Assembly (NCBI GenBank): GCA_001602925.1
Contig: LUZT01000005.1
Span: forward strand, 248,001 to 312,000
Direction: 5' to 3'
DNA: 64,000 nucleotides
Source: Chlorobiales bacterium Clorobi_01
GTDB lineage: Bacteria; Bacteroidota; Chlorobiia; Chlorobiales; Chlorobiaceae
A model generated the notes under the pieces. It saw only the letters and a program-made list of their open reading frames with translations, was not told where the DNA came from and did not search any database. Positions 20,943 through 30,787 of this stretch are shown piece after piece; position 1 is the stretch's first letter, and each line of letters begins with the position of its first letter. The position numbers and the translations under genes are program-made.

Positions 20943-22151
20943 ATGAACACTCCTGCAATAAATCTCGAAACTGAAAAGCAGCTCTTTTTTCACAACTACG
21001 CAAGACTGCCGCTCGACATCGCTTACGGCAAAGGATCGTTCCTTTACACGAGCGGCGGCAAGCGCTATCTCGACATGATCGCCGGTATCGGCGTCAACGC
21101 CATCGGCTACGGCGACAAGCGCCTCGAAGAGGCAATCACCGAACAGGCTTCGAAATACATCCATGTCTCGAACCTCTTCATGCAGAAGCCGCAGTTCGAC
21201 CTGGCCGCAAAGCTGCTGGAGATTTCGGGGATGTCGAAGGTCTTCTTCTGCAATAGCGGCACCGAGGCTATCGAGGCGGCCATCAAGCTGGCGAGACGCT
21301 TCGCCGCGCGTAACGGAGACACCGACAAAACGCAGGTGCTCTCACTGACCAACTGCTTCCACGGCAGAACCTACGGTGCGCTCTCGCTGACCGCCAAGCC
21401 GAAGTATGTCGGCGGCTTCGAGCCGCTCGTGCCCGAAACCGGCATGATCGACTTCAATGACGTGGAAGACCTCGAACGCAAGGTCTCGAACCGCACGGCA
21501 GCGGTATTTGTCGAATTCGTGCAGGGCGAGGGCGGCATCCACAAGGTGAGCGAAGCCTTCATTGCAAAGCTGAAAGAGCTGGCCAAGGAGCACGATTTCC
21601 TCATCGTGGCTGATGAAATTCAGGCCGGATGCGGTCGTACGGGCGCATTCTTCAGCTACATGGCGTACGACGTGCAGCCCGATCTGGTCTGCTCGGCCAA
21701 GCCGCTCGGCGGCGGACTGCCGCTCGGCGCGATCATCGGCTCGGAGAAGGTCGCCGAGGTGTTCACCCCCGGCAGTCACGGCACGACTTTCGGCGGCAAT
21801 CCGGTCGCCTGCGCGGCGGGTCTCGCCATGATCGAAGCGATCCAGGCGGACGGTCTGATGCAGAACGCACTCGAAACCGGTGCGATGATGCGGGCCGCTT
21901 TCGAGAAGATGGCTGAAAAACACGCGCAGATTCTCGAAATCCGCCAGTACGGCCTCATGATCGGCATCACGGTGCACCGCGAAGCGAAGTATTACGTCGA
22001 GGAGGCGCTGAAGAGGGGCGTACTCGTCAACGCCACCAGCAACAACGTCATCAGGCTTCTTCCGCCGCTGTCGATCAGCAAAGAGGAGGCGCAACTCTGT
22101 CTTGATACACTCGATGCCATCTTCACCGAAGAAGCAAAAGCGCAAGCCTGA
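20943..22151 (+). CDS. argD: Acetylornithine aminotransferase (class III PLP enzyme)
   Basis: Transfers the amino group of N-acetylornithine to 2-oxoglutarate (reversible) in arginine synthesis. 402 residues, usual length. [20 protein letters not shown] is the class III N-terminal signature; [16 protein letters not shown] binds PLP phosphate; [15 protein letters not shown] carries the Asp contacting the pyridine nitrogen; and [14 protein letters not shown] has the Schiff-base Lys near residue 252. Other class III aminotransferases (ornithine, GABA) are close, so substrate is inferred. Confidence 0.88.
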   Translation: MNTPAINLETEKQLFFHNYARLPLDIAYGKGSFLYTSGGKRYLDMIAGIGVNAIGYGDKRLEEAITEQASKYIHVSNLFMQKPQFDLAAKLLEISGMSKVFFCNSGTEAIEAAIKLARRFAARNGDTDKTQVLSLTNCFHGRTYGALSLTAKPKYVGGFEPLVPETGMIDFNDVEDLERKVSNRTAAVFVEFVQGEGGIHKVSEAFIAKLKELAKEHDFLIVADEIQAGCGRTGAFFSYMAYDVQPDLVCSAKPLGGGLPLGAIIGSEKVAEVFTPGSHGTTFGGNPVACAAGLAMIEAIQADGLMQNALETGAMMRAAFEKMAEKHAQILEIRQYGLMIGITVHREAKYYVEEALKRGVLVNATSNNVIRLLPPLSISKEEAQLCLDTLDAIFTEEAKAQA

Positions 22152-22395
22152 GCCAGCGGCAAAGCAACCGCCAGCCGCCGCGAAACCAGAACCAGCCACG
22201 ATGCCGCTCAGCGCGATGAACTACCTCTTCATCGCGCTTGGCGCAGCCGTGCTCGCCCTGAGCTACGCCGTGATGTACATTGAAAAGTCAGTAGACGGCT
22301 TCTTCACGCTCGACATCGCACCCTTCACGCTGGTGGGGGCGTATGCGTGGATATTGTTCGCGATTTTCTACCGGGGGAAGAAGAAACAGAACTGA
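22114..22395 (+). CDS. Small membrane protein, DUF3098-like
   Basis: About 93 residues. A Pro/Ala/Lys-rich N-terminal region is followed by two hydrophobic helices ([20 protein letters not shown] and a second near 68-85) ending in basic residues. The layout resembles DUF3098 proteins of Bacteroidetes/Chlorobi; I am not certain. ATG at 22114 lies inside argD, a 38-base overlap; GTG/TTG starts upstream or an ATG at 22201 are alternatives. Function unknown. Confidence 0.55.
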   Translation: MPSSPKKQKRKPEPAAKQPPAAAKPEPATMPLSAMNYLFIALGAAVLALSYAVMYIEKSVDGFFTLDIAPFTLVGAYAWILFAIFYRGKKKQN

Positions 22396-22622
22396 CCCGG
22401 AACCGGATCAATCCGCACCACTGACCCGCCGCCAGCCCCTCTTTACCATTTTCCGCCCCGGAAGACTCATAGAAAAATGGTTATTTTCCGTCGATAGCAA
22501 CCATATGACCGGTACGGGGAAACTGTAGGGAAAATCATGATCGAAGAAAATGAACCCCCGAAAATCGTCCCGAAAGGTTTTGAGAATGCCAGGCATAAGT
22601 CATCGAAGCAAACAAACACGCC

Positions 22623-23249
22623 ATGATAGATGAAAGAGGTCAGAAACAACTGCTGCTTGCGGCAACGCTGCTGTTCGGCCTCCTCTCGTTTTTCTTCTTC
22701 GACCAGCCGCTGACGCTCTTTTTCCACCAGCTCGACATCGGACTCTGGCACAGCATCTGGAAAGCAATCACCAAGGCGGGGCAATCCGAATGGTATCTCG
22801 TGGGCGGACTCCTTCTGTTTGCAGGATTCTGGAAATGGAACCGCTGGCTCTCACTGAGCGGACTCTTTCTGTTCAGCACGGTGGCTGTCTCGGGGCTGGC
22901 GTCGGATCTGGCAAAAGTGATCCTCTGCCGCGCCCGCCCCAAGCTTTTTCTGCAACATGGTATCTATGGATTCGACCTGTTCGGATGGCATTTCGACCAT
23001 GCCTGGCAGTCGTTTCCTTCCGGCCATTCAGCCACAGCGTTGAGCGCTGCACTGACGCTGTCACTGCTGTTTCCACGCTTCAGGCCGGTGTTCGTCATCG
23101 CCGGATCCACAATCGCTGCGAGCCGCGTCGTGCTCTGCCAGCACTACCTGAGCGACATCGTGGCCGGATCGGCGCTCGGCGCCGTAACGGTCGCGCTCCT
23201 TTACCAACGCTATTTCCGCAATGCCCTCGATGAAACCGGAACCATATAA
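22623..23249 (+). CDS. PAP2-family membrane phosphatase
   Basis: Integral membrane phosphatase of the PAP2 superfamily (lipid phosphatase, LpxE or undecaprenyl-pyrophosphatase type). 208 residues, about six helices. All three motifs are present: KxxxxxxRP as KVILCRARPK near 99, PSGH near 138 and SRVVLCQHYLSD near 165, with catalytic His in motifs 2 and 3. It opens the sugar-transfer operon; its 3' end overlaps the next gene by 29 bases. Likely task: dephosphorylating a polyprenyl phosphate or lipid A in the periplasm. Confidence 0.88.
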   Translation: MIDERGQKQLLLAATLLFGLLSFFFFDQPLTLFFHQLDIGLWHSIWKAITKAGQSEWYLVGGLLLFAGFWKWNRWLSLSGLFLFSTVAVSGLASDLAKVILCRARPKLFLQHGIYGFDLFGWHFDHAWQSFPSGHSATALSAALTLSLLFPRFRPVFVIAGSTIAASRVVLCQHYLSDIVAGSALGAVTVALLYQRYFRNALDETGTI

Positions 23250-24795
23250 ACCGAGCAAAAACATCCTCATTGCCGGACTCGGCCTGCTTGTTTTCCTGAG
23301 CTTCTTTGCCGGAATCGGCTCCGGGCCGCTCTTCGACGTGGACGAGGGCGCGTTCAGCGAGGCGACGCGGGAGATGCTCGTGTCGAAAAATTACCTCACC
23401 ACCTACCTGAACGGCGCGTTGCGCTTCGACAAGCCGATCCTCGTCTACTGGCTGCAACTGCTTTCGATCAAGTCGTTCGGCATCACCGAGCTGGCTTTCC
23501 GGCTGCCGTCGGCCATCGCGGCGGCGCTCTGGGCGGGCGCAATCTTCCTCTTCGTGCGCCGCGAGCGCAACGAAACCGAGGCGATTTTCGCGACGGCGCT
23601 GATGGCGCTCTCGTTGCAGGTGAGCATCATCGCCAAGGCGGCCATCGCCGACGCGGTGCTCAACCTTTGCCTGGCGGTCGCGCTGAAGGCGCTCTTCACC
23701 CACTGGCGCACGAAGCGGCGCTCGTGGATTTACATCGCCTTCGCGGCGATGGGCTTCGGAATGCTCGACAAGGGGCCGGTGGCGATCCTCATTCCGGTGG
23801 TGGTGTCGTTCGTTTTCTTCCTCGCGCAGAAGGAGTTGAAGGCGTGGTTCCGCGCCATGCTGAATCCGACGGCTATCGCGCTGTTTCTCCTGATCGCGCT
23901 CCCCTGGTATGTGCTCGAATACCGCGAGCAGGGGCAGGCGTTCATCGACGGCTTTTTCATGAAGCACAATGTCAGCCGCTTCAAAGGTTCGATGGAGGGG
24001 CACTCGGGCTCGCTCTTCTACTACATTCCGGTGGTGCTCATCGGCATCATGCCCTCGACCGGGCTGCTTTTCGGTCTCTTCGCCAGCCTCAGACAACGCC
24101 TTGCCGACCCGCTCTGGCAGTTCTGCCTGATCTGGTTCGCTTTCGTTTTCGTCTTCTTCTCACTGTCGGGCACCAAGCTGCCGCACTACATGATCTACGG
24201 CTACACGCCGCTCTTCATCCTCTTCGGCGCGGAACTGTCGAAAATCGAGCGTTCGTGGCCTCTCGCGCTCTGGCCAACGGCTCTCCTGCTGCTCCTCGCT
24301 GCCCTGCCGTTCGCGCTGGAGATGCTCATGCCGTCGATGGAGAATCTCTTCATCCAGGCTCAGCTTCAGGGGTTTCTGACGGAGATGGCGACAAACCACT
24401 TCTCGCTGCTCATGCTCGCCGCGGCGGTGCTCTGCATGCTCCTGCAATTCGTGCCGGTGCTCGTGCCGTCACTGCGATTCATCATCGGCGGAGCACTCCT
24501 GACCTTCTCGTTCAACTTCGTGGCGATGCCGATGGCGGCCAGAGTGATGCAGGAACCGGTCAAGGAGGCCGCGCAGCTTGCCCGGAAGGAGAAGCTCAAA
24601 ATCGTGATGTGGAAGGTCTATTACCCCTCTTTTTTTGTATATTCAGGCTCTTTTGCCGAAATGCGCTTCCCTGAACCGGGTGACGTGGTGCTGACCACCA
24701 TCGACCGTCTTGAAAAGCTCGGACCTGTCGAGCGCCTGTATGGCAGGAATGGAATCATGCTCGTCAGAATGCCGACTCAACCGACTTCCCGATGA
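23221..24795 (+). CDS. ArnT-like polyprenyl-phosphate glycosyltransferase (PMT_2 family)
   Basis: Multi-span GT-C transferase that takes a sugar from a polyprenyl-phosphate donor and attaches it to a lipid or protein on the periplasmic side. 524 residues with about 12 hydrophobic segments. FDVDEGAFSEATREML near 37 is the acidic loop containing the catalytic Asp/Glu pair, matching the DEARYAE-type loop of ArnT; FDKPILVYWLQ follows as expected. Starts at ATG 23221 or 23230, inside the PAP2 gene. Its stop overlaps the GT2 start by ATGA. Acceptor (lipid A core, glycolipid or protein) unknown. Confidence 0.85.
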   Translation: MPSMKPEPYKPSKNILIAGLGLLVFLSFFAGIGSGPLFDVDEGAFSEATREMLVSKNYLTTYLNGALRFDKPILVYWLQLLSIKSFGITELAFRLPSAIAAALWAGAIFLFVRRERNETEAIFATALMALSLQVSIIAKAAIADAVLNLCLAVALKALFTHWRTKRRSWIYIAFAAMGFGMLDKGPVAILIPVVVSFVFFLAQKELKAWFRAMLNPTAIALFLLIALPWYVLEYREQGQAFIDGFFMKHNVSRFKGSMEGHSGSLFYYIPVVLIGIMPSTGLLFGLFASLRQRLADPLWQFCLIWFAFVFVFFSLSGTKLPHYMIYGYTPLFILFGAELSKIERSWPLALWPTALLLLLAALPFALEMLMPSMENLFIQAQLQGFLTEMATNHFSLLMLAAAVLCMLLQFVPVLVPSLRFIIGGALLTFSFNFVAMPMAARVMQEPVKEAAQLARKEKLKIVMWKVYYPSFFVYSGSFAEMRFPEPGDVVLTTIDRLEKLGPVERLYGRNGIMLVRMPTQPTSR

Positions 24796-25727
24796 AACTC
24801 TCTGTCGTCATACCGCTCATGAACGAGGCCGAAAGCATTGGCCCGCTCTTCGACGCGCTCGCCTCGGCGCTTCGGGGCATCGATCACGAAATCATTCTGG
24901 TCGATGACGGCTCGACCGACTCGACAGTTGCCGAAATCGAGCGCCTCGCTCCGGCGAACGCGCGACTGGTGGTGCTCAACAAGAACTACGGCCAGACGGC
25001 AGCTATGTCGGCAGGCATCGACGAGGCCCAGGGCGAGCTGATCGCCACGATGGACGGCGATTTGCAGAACGATCCTGCCGATATTCCAATGATGATCGCC
25101 CACCTCGAATCGAAGGGTCTCGACGTGGTAGCGGGACGGCGCGCGGGACGGAAGGATGGCATGGTGCTGCGCAAGATTCCGAGCAAGATCGCCAACGCGA
25201 TGATCCGGAACCTGACCAACGTGCACATCCGCGATTACGGCTGCACGCTGAAAGTGTTCAAGCGCGACGTGGCGAAAAACCTCGGTCTGTACGGCGAACT
25301 GCACCGCTTCATTCCAGTGCTCGTGCAGCTTTACGGCGCGAGGATGGAGGAGGTCGATGTGCGCCACCACGCGAGGAAATACGGCAAGTCGAAGTACGGC
25401 ATCGGCAGAACGCTGAAGGTGCTGAGCGATCTCTTCTTCATGGTCTTTTACCAGAAATACGCGCACAGGCCGATGCATCTGTTCGGCTCGCTCGGCTTTA
25501 TCACGCTCTTCATCGGCCTCGGCATCGACCTCTACCTGCTTGCACTTAAAATCCTCGGCAACGACATCGGTGGTCGCCCGCTCCTCAGCCTCGGCGTCAT
25601 CATGACCTTCATCGGCATCCAGCTGATCACCACCGGCTTCATCGCCGAATTCATCATGCGCACCTACTACGAGTCGCAGAACAAGAAACCCTACATCATC
25701 AGAGAGATCATTGACAAAAGCAAGTAG
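24792..25727 (+). CDS. GT2 polyprenyl-phosphate glycosyltransferase (ArnC/GtrB-like)
   Basis: Makes a polyprenyl-phosphate sugar from a nucleotide sugar at the cytoplasmic face. 311 residues. SVVIPLMNEAESI at the start, VDDGSTD near 37-43 and the metal-binding DGD near 86-88 (ATMDGDLQNDP) define the GT2 fold; DYGCTLKVFKR near 150 is typical of the GtrB/DPMS group. Two C-terminal transmembrane helices (about 228-250 and 265-288) are as in GtrB. Four-base overlap with the ArnT-like gene and a 17-base overlap with the next argue for one coupled operon. Confidence 0.9.
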   Translation: MKLSVVIPLMNEAESIGPLFDALASALRGIDHEIILVDDGSTDSTVAEIERLAPANARLVVLNKNYGQTAAMSAGIDEAQGELIATMDGDLQNDPADIPMMIAHLESKGLDVVAGRRAGRKDGMVLRKIPSKIANAMIRNLTNVHIRDYGCTLKVFKRDVAKNLGLYGELHRFIPVLVQLYGARMEEVDVRHHARKYGKSKYGIGRTLKVLSDLFFMVFYQKYAHRPMHLFGSLGFITLFIGLGIDLYLLALKILGNDIGGRPLLSLGVIMTFIGIQLITTGFIAEFIMRTYYESQNKKPYIIREIIDKSK

Positions 25728-26613
25728 CTCCATCAGAAGCAAGGTGCTCAAAACGGTGATCCAGCTCCTGCTCACCGTGGCGGCGCTGGCCATCGTACTG
25801 AGCAAGACCGATATTGGCCGACTGACTTCGCTCATGAGCCATGCCAACCCGTGGCACCTCTTGGGCGCGATCCTCTTTTTCAACATCTCCAAGATCGTGA
25901 ACGCCATTCGGCTGAACCGCTTTTTCACGTCAATCGGCCTGCAGCTCTCGGCATGGTACAACCTGAAACTCTATTACCTCGGCATGTTTTACAACCTCTT
26001 CCTGCCGGGAGGCATCGGTGGGGACGGGTACAAAATCTACGTGCTGAAAAAAAATCACGGCCTGACGGTCATAAATATTTTCGGCGCGGTATTCTGGGAC
26101 CGTGTCAGCGGTATTTTCGCGCTCATCTTTCTGTCAGCGCTTCTGATCATCCCGAGCTCTTTCGCGACATTCTACCCCGGTGAAATGGTGTGGATATGGG
26201 TGATCGCCGGTGCGGCCTACCCGCTGTCACTGCTGCTGACATGGCTCTTTTACCGACAGTTCATGCCAGTCTTCATCATCACAGCATTTGAGTCGCTGGT
26301 GATCCAGGCAACGCAGGTCATCTCGGCGTGGTTTATTCTCATGGCGCTTTCGGCTACGGCGAACCAGATCGACTACCTCGCCATCTTCCTGATTTCGAGC
26401 GTCGCTACCATCCTGCCACTCACCGTTGGCGGAGCGGGAGCACGAGAGGTCACCTTCTTCTACGCGCTGAACCACCTCGGGCTCGATGTCAACACCGGCA
26501 TTGCCCTGTCGCTGATCTTCTTCGCCATCTCGGCGATCTCGTCTCTCGTGGGAATTCTGTCGAGAATCAGGCATGAAAAAAGCGGCGAACCGTTACCGGC
26601 GGCCAGTGAGTGA
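25711..26613 (+). CDS. Flippase-like membrane protein (LPG synthase TM region/UPF0104)
   Basis: 300 residues with about eight membrane helices, of the lysylphosphatidylglycerol-synthase transmembrane domain family lacking the catalytic domain. FLPGGIGGDGYKIYVLKK near 104 and LTVGGAGAREVTFFYAL near 235 are characteristic. The start is TTG at 25711 inside the GT2 gene. Given the neighbours, it may move the polyprenyl-phosphate sugar across the membrane; that is inference from context, since family members are not all proven flippases. Last gene of the operon; a strong terminator follows. Confidence 0.8.
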   Translation: MTKASSSIRSKVLKTVIQLLLTVAALAIVLSKTDIGRLTSLMSHANPWHLLGAILFFNISKIVNAIRLNRFFTSIGLQLSAWYNLKLYYLGMFYNLFLPGGIGGDGYKIYVLKKNHGLTVINIFGAVFWDRVSGIFALIFLSALLIIPSSFATFYPGEMVWIWVIAGAAYPLSLLLTWLFYRQFMPVFIITAFESLVIQATQVISAWFILMALSATANQIDYLAIFLISSVATILPLTVGGAGAREVTFFYALNHLGLDVNTGIALSLIFFAISAISSLVGILSRIRHEKSGEPLPAASE

Positions 26614-26663
26614 AGAAAAGACGACAGCGACTTCAGAGGCACTAAAAACAGCAGCGTAAAACG

Positions 26664-26694
26664 AAAAAAGGAGATTTCACCAATCTCCTTTTTC
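26664..26694. terminator. Bidirectional terminator between flippase-like gene and recJ
   Basis: Perfect 12-bp inverted repeat (26665-26676 with 26682-26693) with A5 at one end and T5 at the other and a 5-base loop. It can stop both convergent transcripts. Confidence 0.92.
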
Positions 26695-26705
26695 AGTCCA
26701 TCATT

Positions 26706-28412
26706 CTACCCAATCGCCATATCCTTCACCCGGAGTTGCACGTATTCGCGGCCGTTCCATTGATTTCTTTCGGGAATGCAGACCAACTGCAGGGCTGAAG
26801 CGGAACCGTGAGCTTCGAGATCGTTGAAAATATCGGGCCGGTCGAAAGCAATCACTTCGAATGACGAGCTGCGCTCTCCGCGCACCGTGAACTTGACGTG
26901 CCGCTCCCGCAGGAGCTTCGGCTTGCCGACCAGGCGACAGCCGGTGGTGGTGAAAAGCGGCTCGCGGTTGGAAAAGCCGAAAGGGGCGAACTGTTCGAGC
27001 ACGTTGAGGAATTTCGGGGTGATCTCGTCGAGCGTAAGATCGGCATCGATCAGGAGCGTTTTCTGACGGGCCTCGACCGGCAGCAGTTCGCGGCACACCT
27101 CGTCAAAACGGCGCCGGAACGCTTCGAGCTGTTCCGGCCTGAGCGTCAGCCCCGCCGCCTGGTGGTGACCGCCGAACTGCTCGAGATGGTCACGGCACTC
27201 GTGCAGCACGTCATAGATGTTGAGCTGATCGACGCTCCTGACCGAACCTTTGATGAGACCGTTCATCCGGCCCATCACGACGGTGGGCAACTGATATTTG
27301 TCGAGCAGCTTCGAGGCGACGATGCCGAGCACACCGAGGTGCCACGCTTCGTCATAGAGCACGATCGAGGAACAGAAACTGGCGCAATGACCCGCGACCA
27401 TCGTTTCAGCGCGAGCCGTAATTTCCGCATCGATCTCGCGGCGACGGACATTCAGCGCCTCAAGCTCCGCCGCACGAAGGCGTGCCTCCGACTCGTCCGA
27501 AGAGAGCAGCCACTGCATCGCCGCACCAGCGGACTCCATCCTGCCGGCTGCATTGATTCGGGGAGCGATGCCATAGGTGATGTTCATCATGCTGAACTCG
27601 GCGAGATTGAGCTTCATGTTCGCGGCCATCGCCTGGAAGCTCACTCTGGGCGACCGCCGCATCAGTTCGAGGCCTTCACGCAGATAGGCGCGGTTCTCCC
27701 CTTGCAGCGACACCAGATCCGCAGCGGTCGCGACGGCCACGAAATCGAGATAGTTCCTCCAGCGCTCCTGACTCTCCCCCCTCGCTTCAACCATTGCCTG
27801 CATGAGCTTGAGCGCCACGCCGCAGCCGCACAGCTCCCGGAAAGGATAACCGCAGCCCTCCACTTTCGGATTGAGAATCGCGCACGCCGCCGGGAGCTCC
27901 CCGGCTTCGTGGTGATCGCAGACGATGACATCGACCCCTTTGGCAACGCATGCCTGCACCTCATCGATGGCGCGGATGCCGCAATCCACCGTGACGATGA
28001 GCGACACCCCCTGTTCGAAGGCCCAGGCAATGCCAGCTTCCGAAAGGCCATAACCTTCCGTGAAGCGGTCATTGATATAGTGACAGACCTCGGCCCCCAT
28101 TTCACGAAGAAACAGCGAAAGCATGGCGGTCCCAGAGGTGCCATCGACATCGTAGTCACCATAGACCATGATCTTCTCACCACCGGAAATCGCCTTCGAC
28201 AGGCGGCCGACGGCACGCTTCATGTCATTGAAAAGGAATGGTGACGGTATCTCGTCGAGCGAAGGACGAAAAAACCGGCGGGCTTCCTCAAAACTCGAAA
28301 TGCCGCGATTGACGAGCGCAGCGGCAATGGGCGAGCTGACGTTGATCGCTTCGGAAAGTGCCTGAACCAAAGTGGGTTCGGGTTCAAGGCATGTCCACCG
28401 GTATCGTTTCAT
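26706..28412 (-). CDS. recJ: Single-stranded-DNA exonuclease RecJ
   Basis: 5'-3' ssDNA exonuclease of the DHH family working in recombination and mismatch/base-excision repair. 568 residues. Motif I YGDYDVDGTSG near 80-90 and the DHH motif (VIVCDHHEAG) near 157-166 give the Mn ligands; later SVRSVDQLNIYDVL and FGGHHQAAGLTL near 410 form the DHHA1 substrate domain, with an OB-fold-type end. Standard length, intact. Divergent from fbp with 215 bp between the starts. Confidence 0.95.
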   Translation of the reverse strand: MKRYRWTCLEPEPTLVQALSEAINVSSPIAAALVNRGISSFEEARRFFRPSLDEIPSPFLFNDMKRAVGRLSKAISGGEKIMVYGDYDVDGTSGTAMLSLFLREMGAEVCHYINDRFTEGYGLSEAGIAWAFEQGVSLIVTVDCGIRAIDEVQACVAKGVDVIVCDHHEAGELPAACAILNPKVEGCGYPFRELCGCGVALKLMQAMVEARGESQERWRNYLDFVAVATAADLVSLQGENRAYLREGLELMRRSPRVSFQAMAANMKLNLAEFSMMNITYGIAPRINAAGRMESAGAAMQWLLSSDESEARLRAAELEALNVRRREIDAEITARAETMVAGHCASFCSSIVLYDEAWHLGVLGIVASKLLDKYQLPTVVMGRMNGLIKGSVRSVDQLNIYDVLHECRDHLEQFGGHHQAAGLTLRPEQLEAFRRRFDEVCRELLPVEARQKTLLIDADLTLDEITPKFLNVLEQFAPFGFSNREPLFTTTGCRLVGKPKLLRERHVKFTVRGERSSSFEVIAFDRPDIFNDLEAHGSASALQLVCIPERNQWNGREYVQLRVKDMAIG

Positions 28413-28627
28413 GAATGAATCCTTGAATCAGGAAAATGGTCGGTGAATGTACGGATAATTCATCGTTTCTTTACAAAAAAACCGTTTTTGAAACCGGAAT
28501 CCCGCAGCGTTGGAATCCCCTTGAAAATAGCATAGATTTCAAGGCATTCCTGTTTATCAGTACGGCACTCATCCGCGTGAACGCGTCGGCTAACTGGCCT
28601 TTATTCAAACTTCTGAACGACTTTGTG

Positions 28628-29629
28628 ATGAACAAACTCACCACCATCGAAAGCCATTTTCTCCAGCAGCAGAAACTCTACCCGGAAGTCAACCACGAAG
28701 TGACCGATCTGTTGCACGATGTCGCCTTCGCCGCCAAACTGGTACGGCGCGAAGTCGTGCGGGCGGGCCTTGCCGACATTCTCGGCCTTGCCGGAACGAC
28801 CAACGTGCAGGGCGAAGAGGTCAAAAAGCTCGACCTGTTCGCCAACGAAAGAATCATCAGCGCCATCGGCCAGCACGGACGCTTCGCCCTCATGGGGTCG
28901 GAGGAGAACGAAAGCGTCATCGTGCCGCCCAAAAACGAAACCGGCAACTACGTGCTGCTCTTCGACCCGCTCGACGGCTCGTCGAACATCGACGTGAACG
29001 TCAGCGTCGGCACCATTTTCTCGATCTATCGCCTCAAGAGCGACGAGCCATCGCAGGCCAGCCTCGAAGACTGCCTGCAGAAAGGGGCCGACCAGGTTGC
29101 CGCCGGATACGTCATCTACGGCTCGTCGGTCATGATGGTTTATACCACGGGCCACGGCGTACACGGTTTCACCTACGACCAGACCGTCGGCGAGTTCCTG
29201 CTCTCGCACGAGAACATCACCACTCCCGAACACGGTAAATACTACTCGGTCAACGAGGGCTCCTGGCAGGAGTTCAACGATGGCACGAAGCGCTTTCTCG
29301 ACTACCTCAAGGAAGAAGACAAGGCAACCGGACGCCCCTACAGCACCCGCTACATCGGCTCGTTCGTCGCCGATTTCCACCGCAACCTGCTCACCGGCGG
29401 GGTGTTCGTCTATCCGGCCACGAAGAAGCACAAAAATGGCAAGCTGCGCCTGATGTACGAAGCCAACCCGATGGCCTTCATCTGCGAACAGGCTGGAGGC
29501 CGCGCCACTGACGGCCACCAACGCATCCTCGACATCCAGCCCGAAGAGCTGCACCAGCGCACCCCGCTCTACATCGGCAGCAAGAACGACGTGCTCATCG
29601 CCGAAGAGTTCGAGCAGGGAAAGAGGTAA
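28628..29629 (+). CDS. fbp: Fructose-1,6-bisphosphatase class I
   Basis: Hydrolyses fructose 1,6-bisphosphate in gluconeogenesis, needed to make hexoses from rTCA-derived pyruvate. 333 residues from ATG 28628. MGSEENE near 90, [10 protein letters not shown] near 113-122 (metal binding) and the C-terminal [21 protein letters not shown] are class I signatures. The frame continues open to 28436, but the extra 64 codons lack family similarity and are probably leader. Promoter not evident. Confidence 0.95.
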   Translation: MNKLTTIESHFLQQQKLYPEVNHEVTDLLHDVAFAAKLVRREVVRAGLADILGLAGTTNVQGEEVKKLDLFANERIISAIGQHGRFALMGSEENESVIVPPKNETGNYVLLFDPLDGSSNIDVNVSVGTIFSIYRLKSDEPSQASLEDCLQKGADQVAAGYVIYGSSVMMVYTTGHGVHGFTYDQTVGEFLLSHENITTPEHGKYYSVNEGSWQEFNDGTKRFLDYLKEEDKATGRPYSTRYIGSFVADFHRNLLTGGVFVYPATKKHKNGKLRLMYEANPMAFICEQAGGRATDGHQRILDIQPEELHQRTPLYIGSKNDVLIAEEFEQGKR

Positions 29630-29647
29630 GATTTTTTCGGATTTGTT

Positions 29648-29692
29648 GGATAACGCAAAACCCCAGTCGATTGGTTGGGTTTTGCGTTATCC
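29648..29692. terminator. Inverted repeat between convergent fbp and ymdB
   Basis: A perfect 16-bp inverted repeat (29648-29663 with 29677-29692), 13-base loop. The stem includes AAAA/TTTT and ends in GC; no separate T-run follows. Position between convergent genes supports a shared terminator. Confidence 0.75.
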
Positions 29693-29708
29693 GGGGTCGG
29701 AATCGGAA

Positions 29709-30527
29709 TTATGCCTGGGGCGCTTTCTCGAACTCCGGATAGAAAATCCGCTCGATCCCCACGGCTTTGCCGGTTTCGACGTCGAGCGTAAGCAGCACGG
29801 CGGAAAAATGCACATCATCGGTGGCACATTCGTATTTGTGGGGGGTCTGGTAGAGCATCCGGTCAACCGCTGACTTGACCTGCATTCCGATCACCGACTG
29901 GTACGGGCCGGTCATGCCGACGTCGGTCAGGTAGGCCGTACCTTTGGGGAAAATGCGCTCGTCGGCGGTCTGCACGTGGGTGTGGGTGCCGATCACCGCC
30001 GATGCCCGGCCATCAAGGTACCAGGCGAGCGAAATTTTTTCGGCAGTCGCCTCTGCGTGAAAATCGACCACGAGGAGCGATGACTGCTCCTTGGTCTGCT
30101 TGATCACCCAGTCCGCCGTGCGAAACGGGCAGTCGATCGGAGACATGAAGGTGCGCCCTTGCAGATTCAGCACGGTAATGTTACCCAGCCCGCGAGGAAG
30201 TTTGTACACGCCGTAACCCTTGCCATACGTGCCCTTGGGGTAATTCTGCGGGCGGAGCACCCGCTCGTGCGTCTTGAGCGTGTCGAAAAAGTTGAAGTTG
30301 TTCCAGATGTGATTGCCGCCAGTCACCACATCGACGCCAGCTTCGAGCATCTGGTTCAGCGCTTCGAGGCTCATGCCTTTGCCGTTATGGGCGTTCTCGC
30401 CGTTGCAGATAACGAAATCGACCTCGTATTTCGAGATGAATCCCTTGAGCATCCGGCTGACGATTTGCAGGCCGGGATTGCCGACGACATCGCCGATAAA
30501 AAGAACATTGACTGTTTTGGCTGACAT
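29709..30527 (-). CDS. ymdB: YmdB-family metallophosphoesterase
   Basis: Cytosolic phosphodiesterase of the YmdB family (2',3'-cyclic nucleotide phosphodiesterase activity is known for the Bacillus member). 272 residues. Metal ligands visible: Asp13 in FIGDVVGNPG, Glu44/Asn45 in NGENAHNGKG, Asn72/His73 in GGNHIWNN, then VDFHAEATAEK and GTHTHVQTAD. Start ATG 30527 has only AGG at suitable distance. Its first 15 codons also exist as a second copy at 31882-31926, on the far side of an AT-rich nuclease gene, where a better AAGGA site is kept. The gene itself is intact. Confidence 0.9.
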   Translation of the reverse strand: MSAKTVNVLFIGDVVGNPGLQIVSRMLKGFISKYEVDFVICNGENAHNGKGMSLEALNQMLEAGVDVVTGGNHIWNNFNFFDTLKTHERVLRPQNYPKGTYGKGYGVYKLPRGLGNITVLNLQGRTFMSPIDCPFRTADWVIKQTKEQSSLLVVDFHAEATAEKISLAWYLDGRASAVIGTHTHVQTADERIFPKGTAYLTDVGMTGPYQSVIGMQVKSAVDRMLYQTPHKYECATDDVHFSAVLLTLDVETGKAVGIERIFYPEFEKAPQA

Positions 30528-30528
30528 G
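30485..30528. repeat. 44-bp direct repeat, left copy (inside ymdB 5' end)
   Basis: Left member of a pair of direct repeats; matches 31884-31927 at 38 of 44 positions, with the first 16 identical. The repeat covers codons 1 to about 14 of ymdB plus a base upstream. Most differences fall at third codon positions, so both copies were once selected as coding sequence. Confidence 0.85.
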
Positions 30529-30787
30529 ACTAAGCCTGAAAAAAGTTACGAGCAGGTAAAACTTGACTTTGCAAAGGTACGCAAACAGAGGCGCAATCCG
30601 AAAAACGATTCTTCGGATTAGCTGCATGGCAATCAGCCTACTTATCTTGACATGAGCTTTCTCAAAACAATTCGCCCTAACTATATTGAGTAGTGACGTA
30701 AAAAAACATACATTCGCAAATCAGTCAAACCAACGTCACCTTCGATAAAAGAAGTCGGCGGAACACCTAAAACAAGACAATCATCTC

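Noticed and set aside
26898-28244. Long plus-strand open frame opposite recJ
   Set aside because: Antisense shadow produced by high GC; recJ on the minus strand has the DHH motifs.
30526-30621. 31-codon plus-strand frame whose ATG interlocks with the ymdB start
   Set aside because: A sensible basic peptide can be read, but there is no ribosome site and the overlap with the ymdB start is explained by the CATG sequence there.
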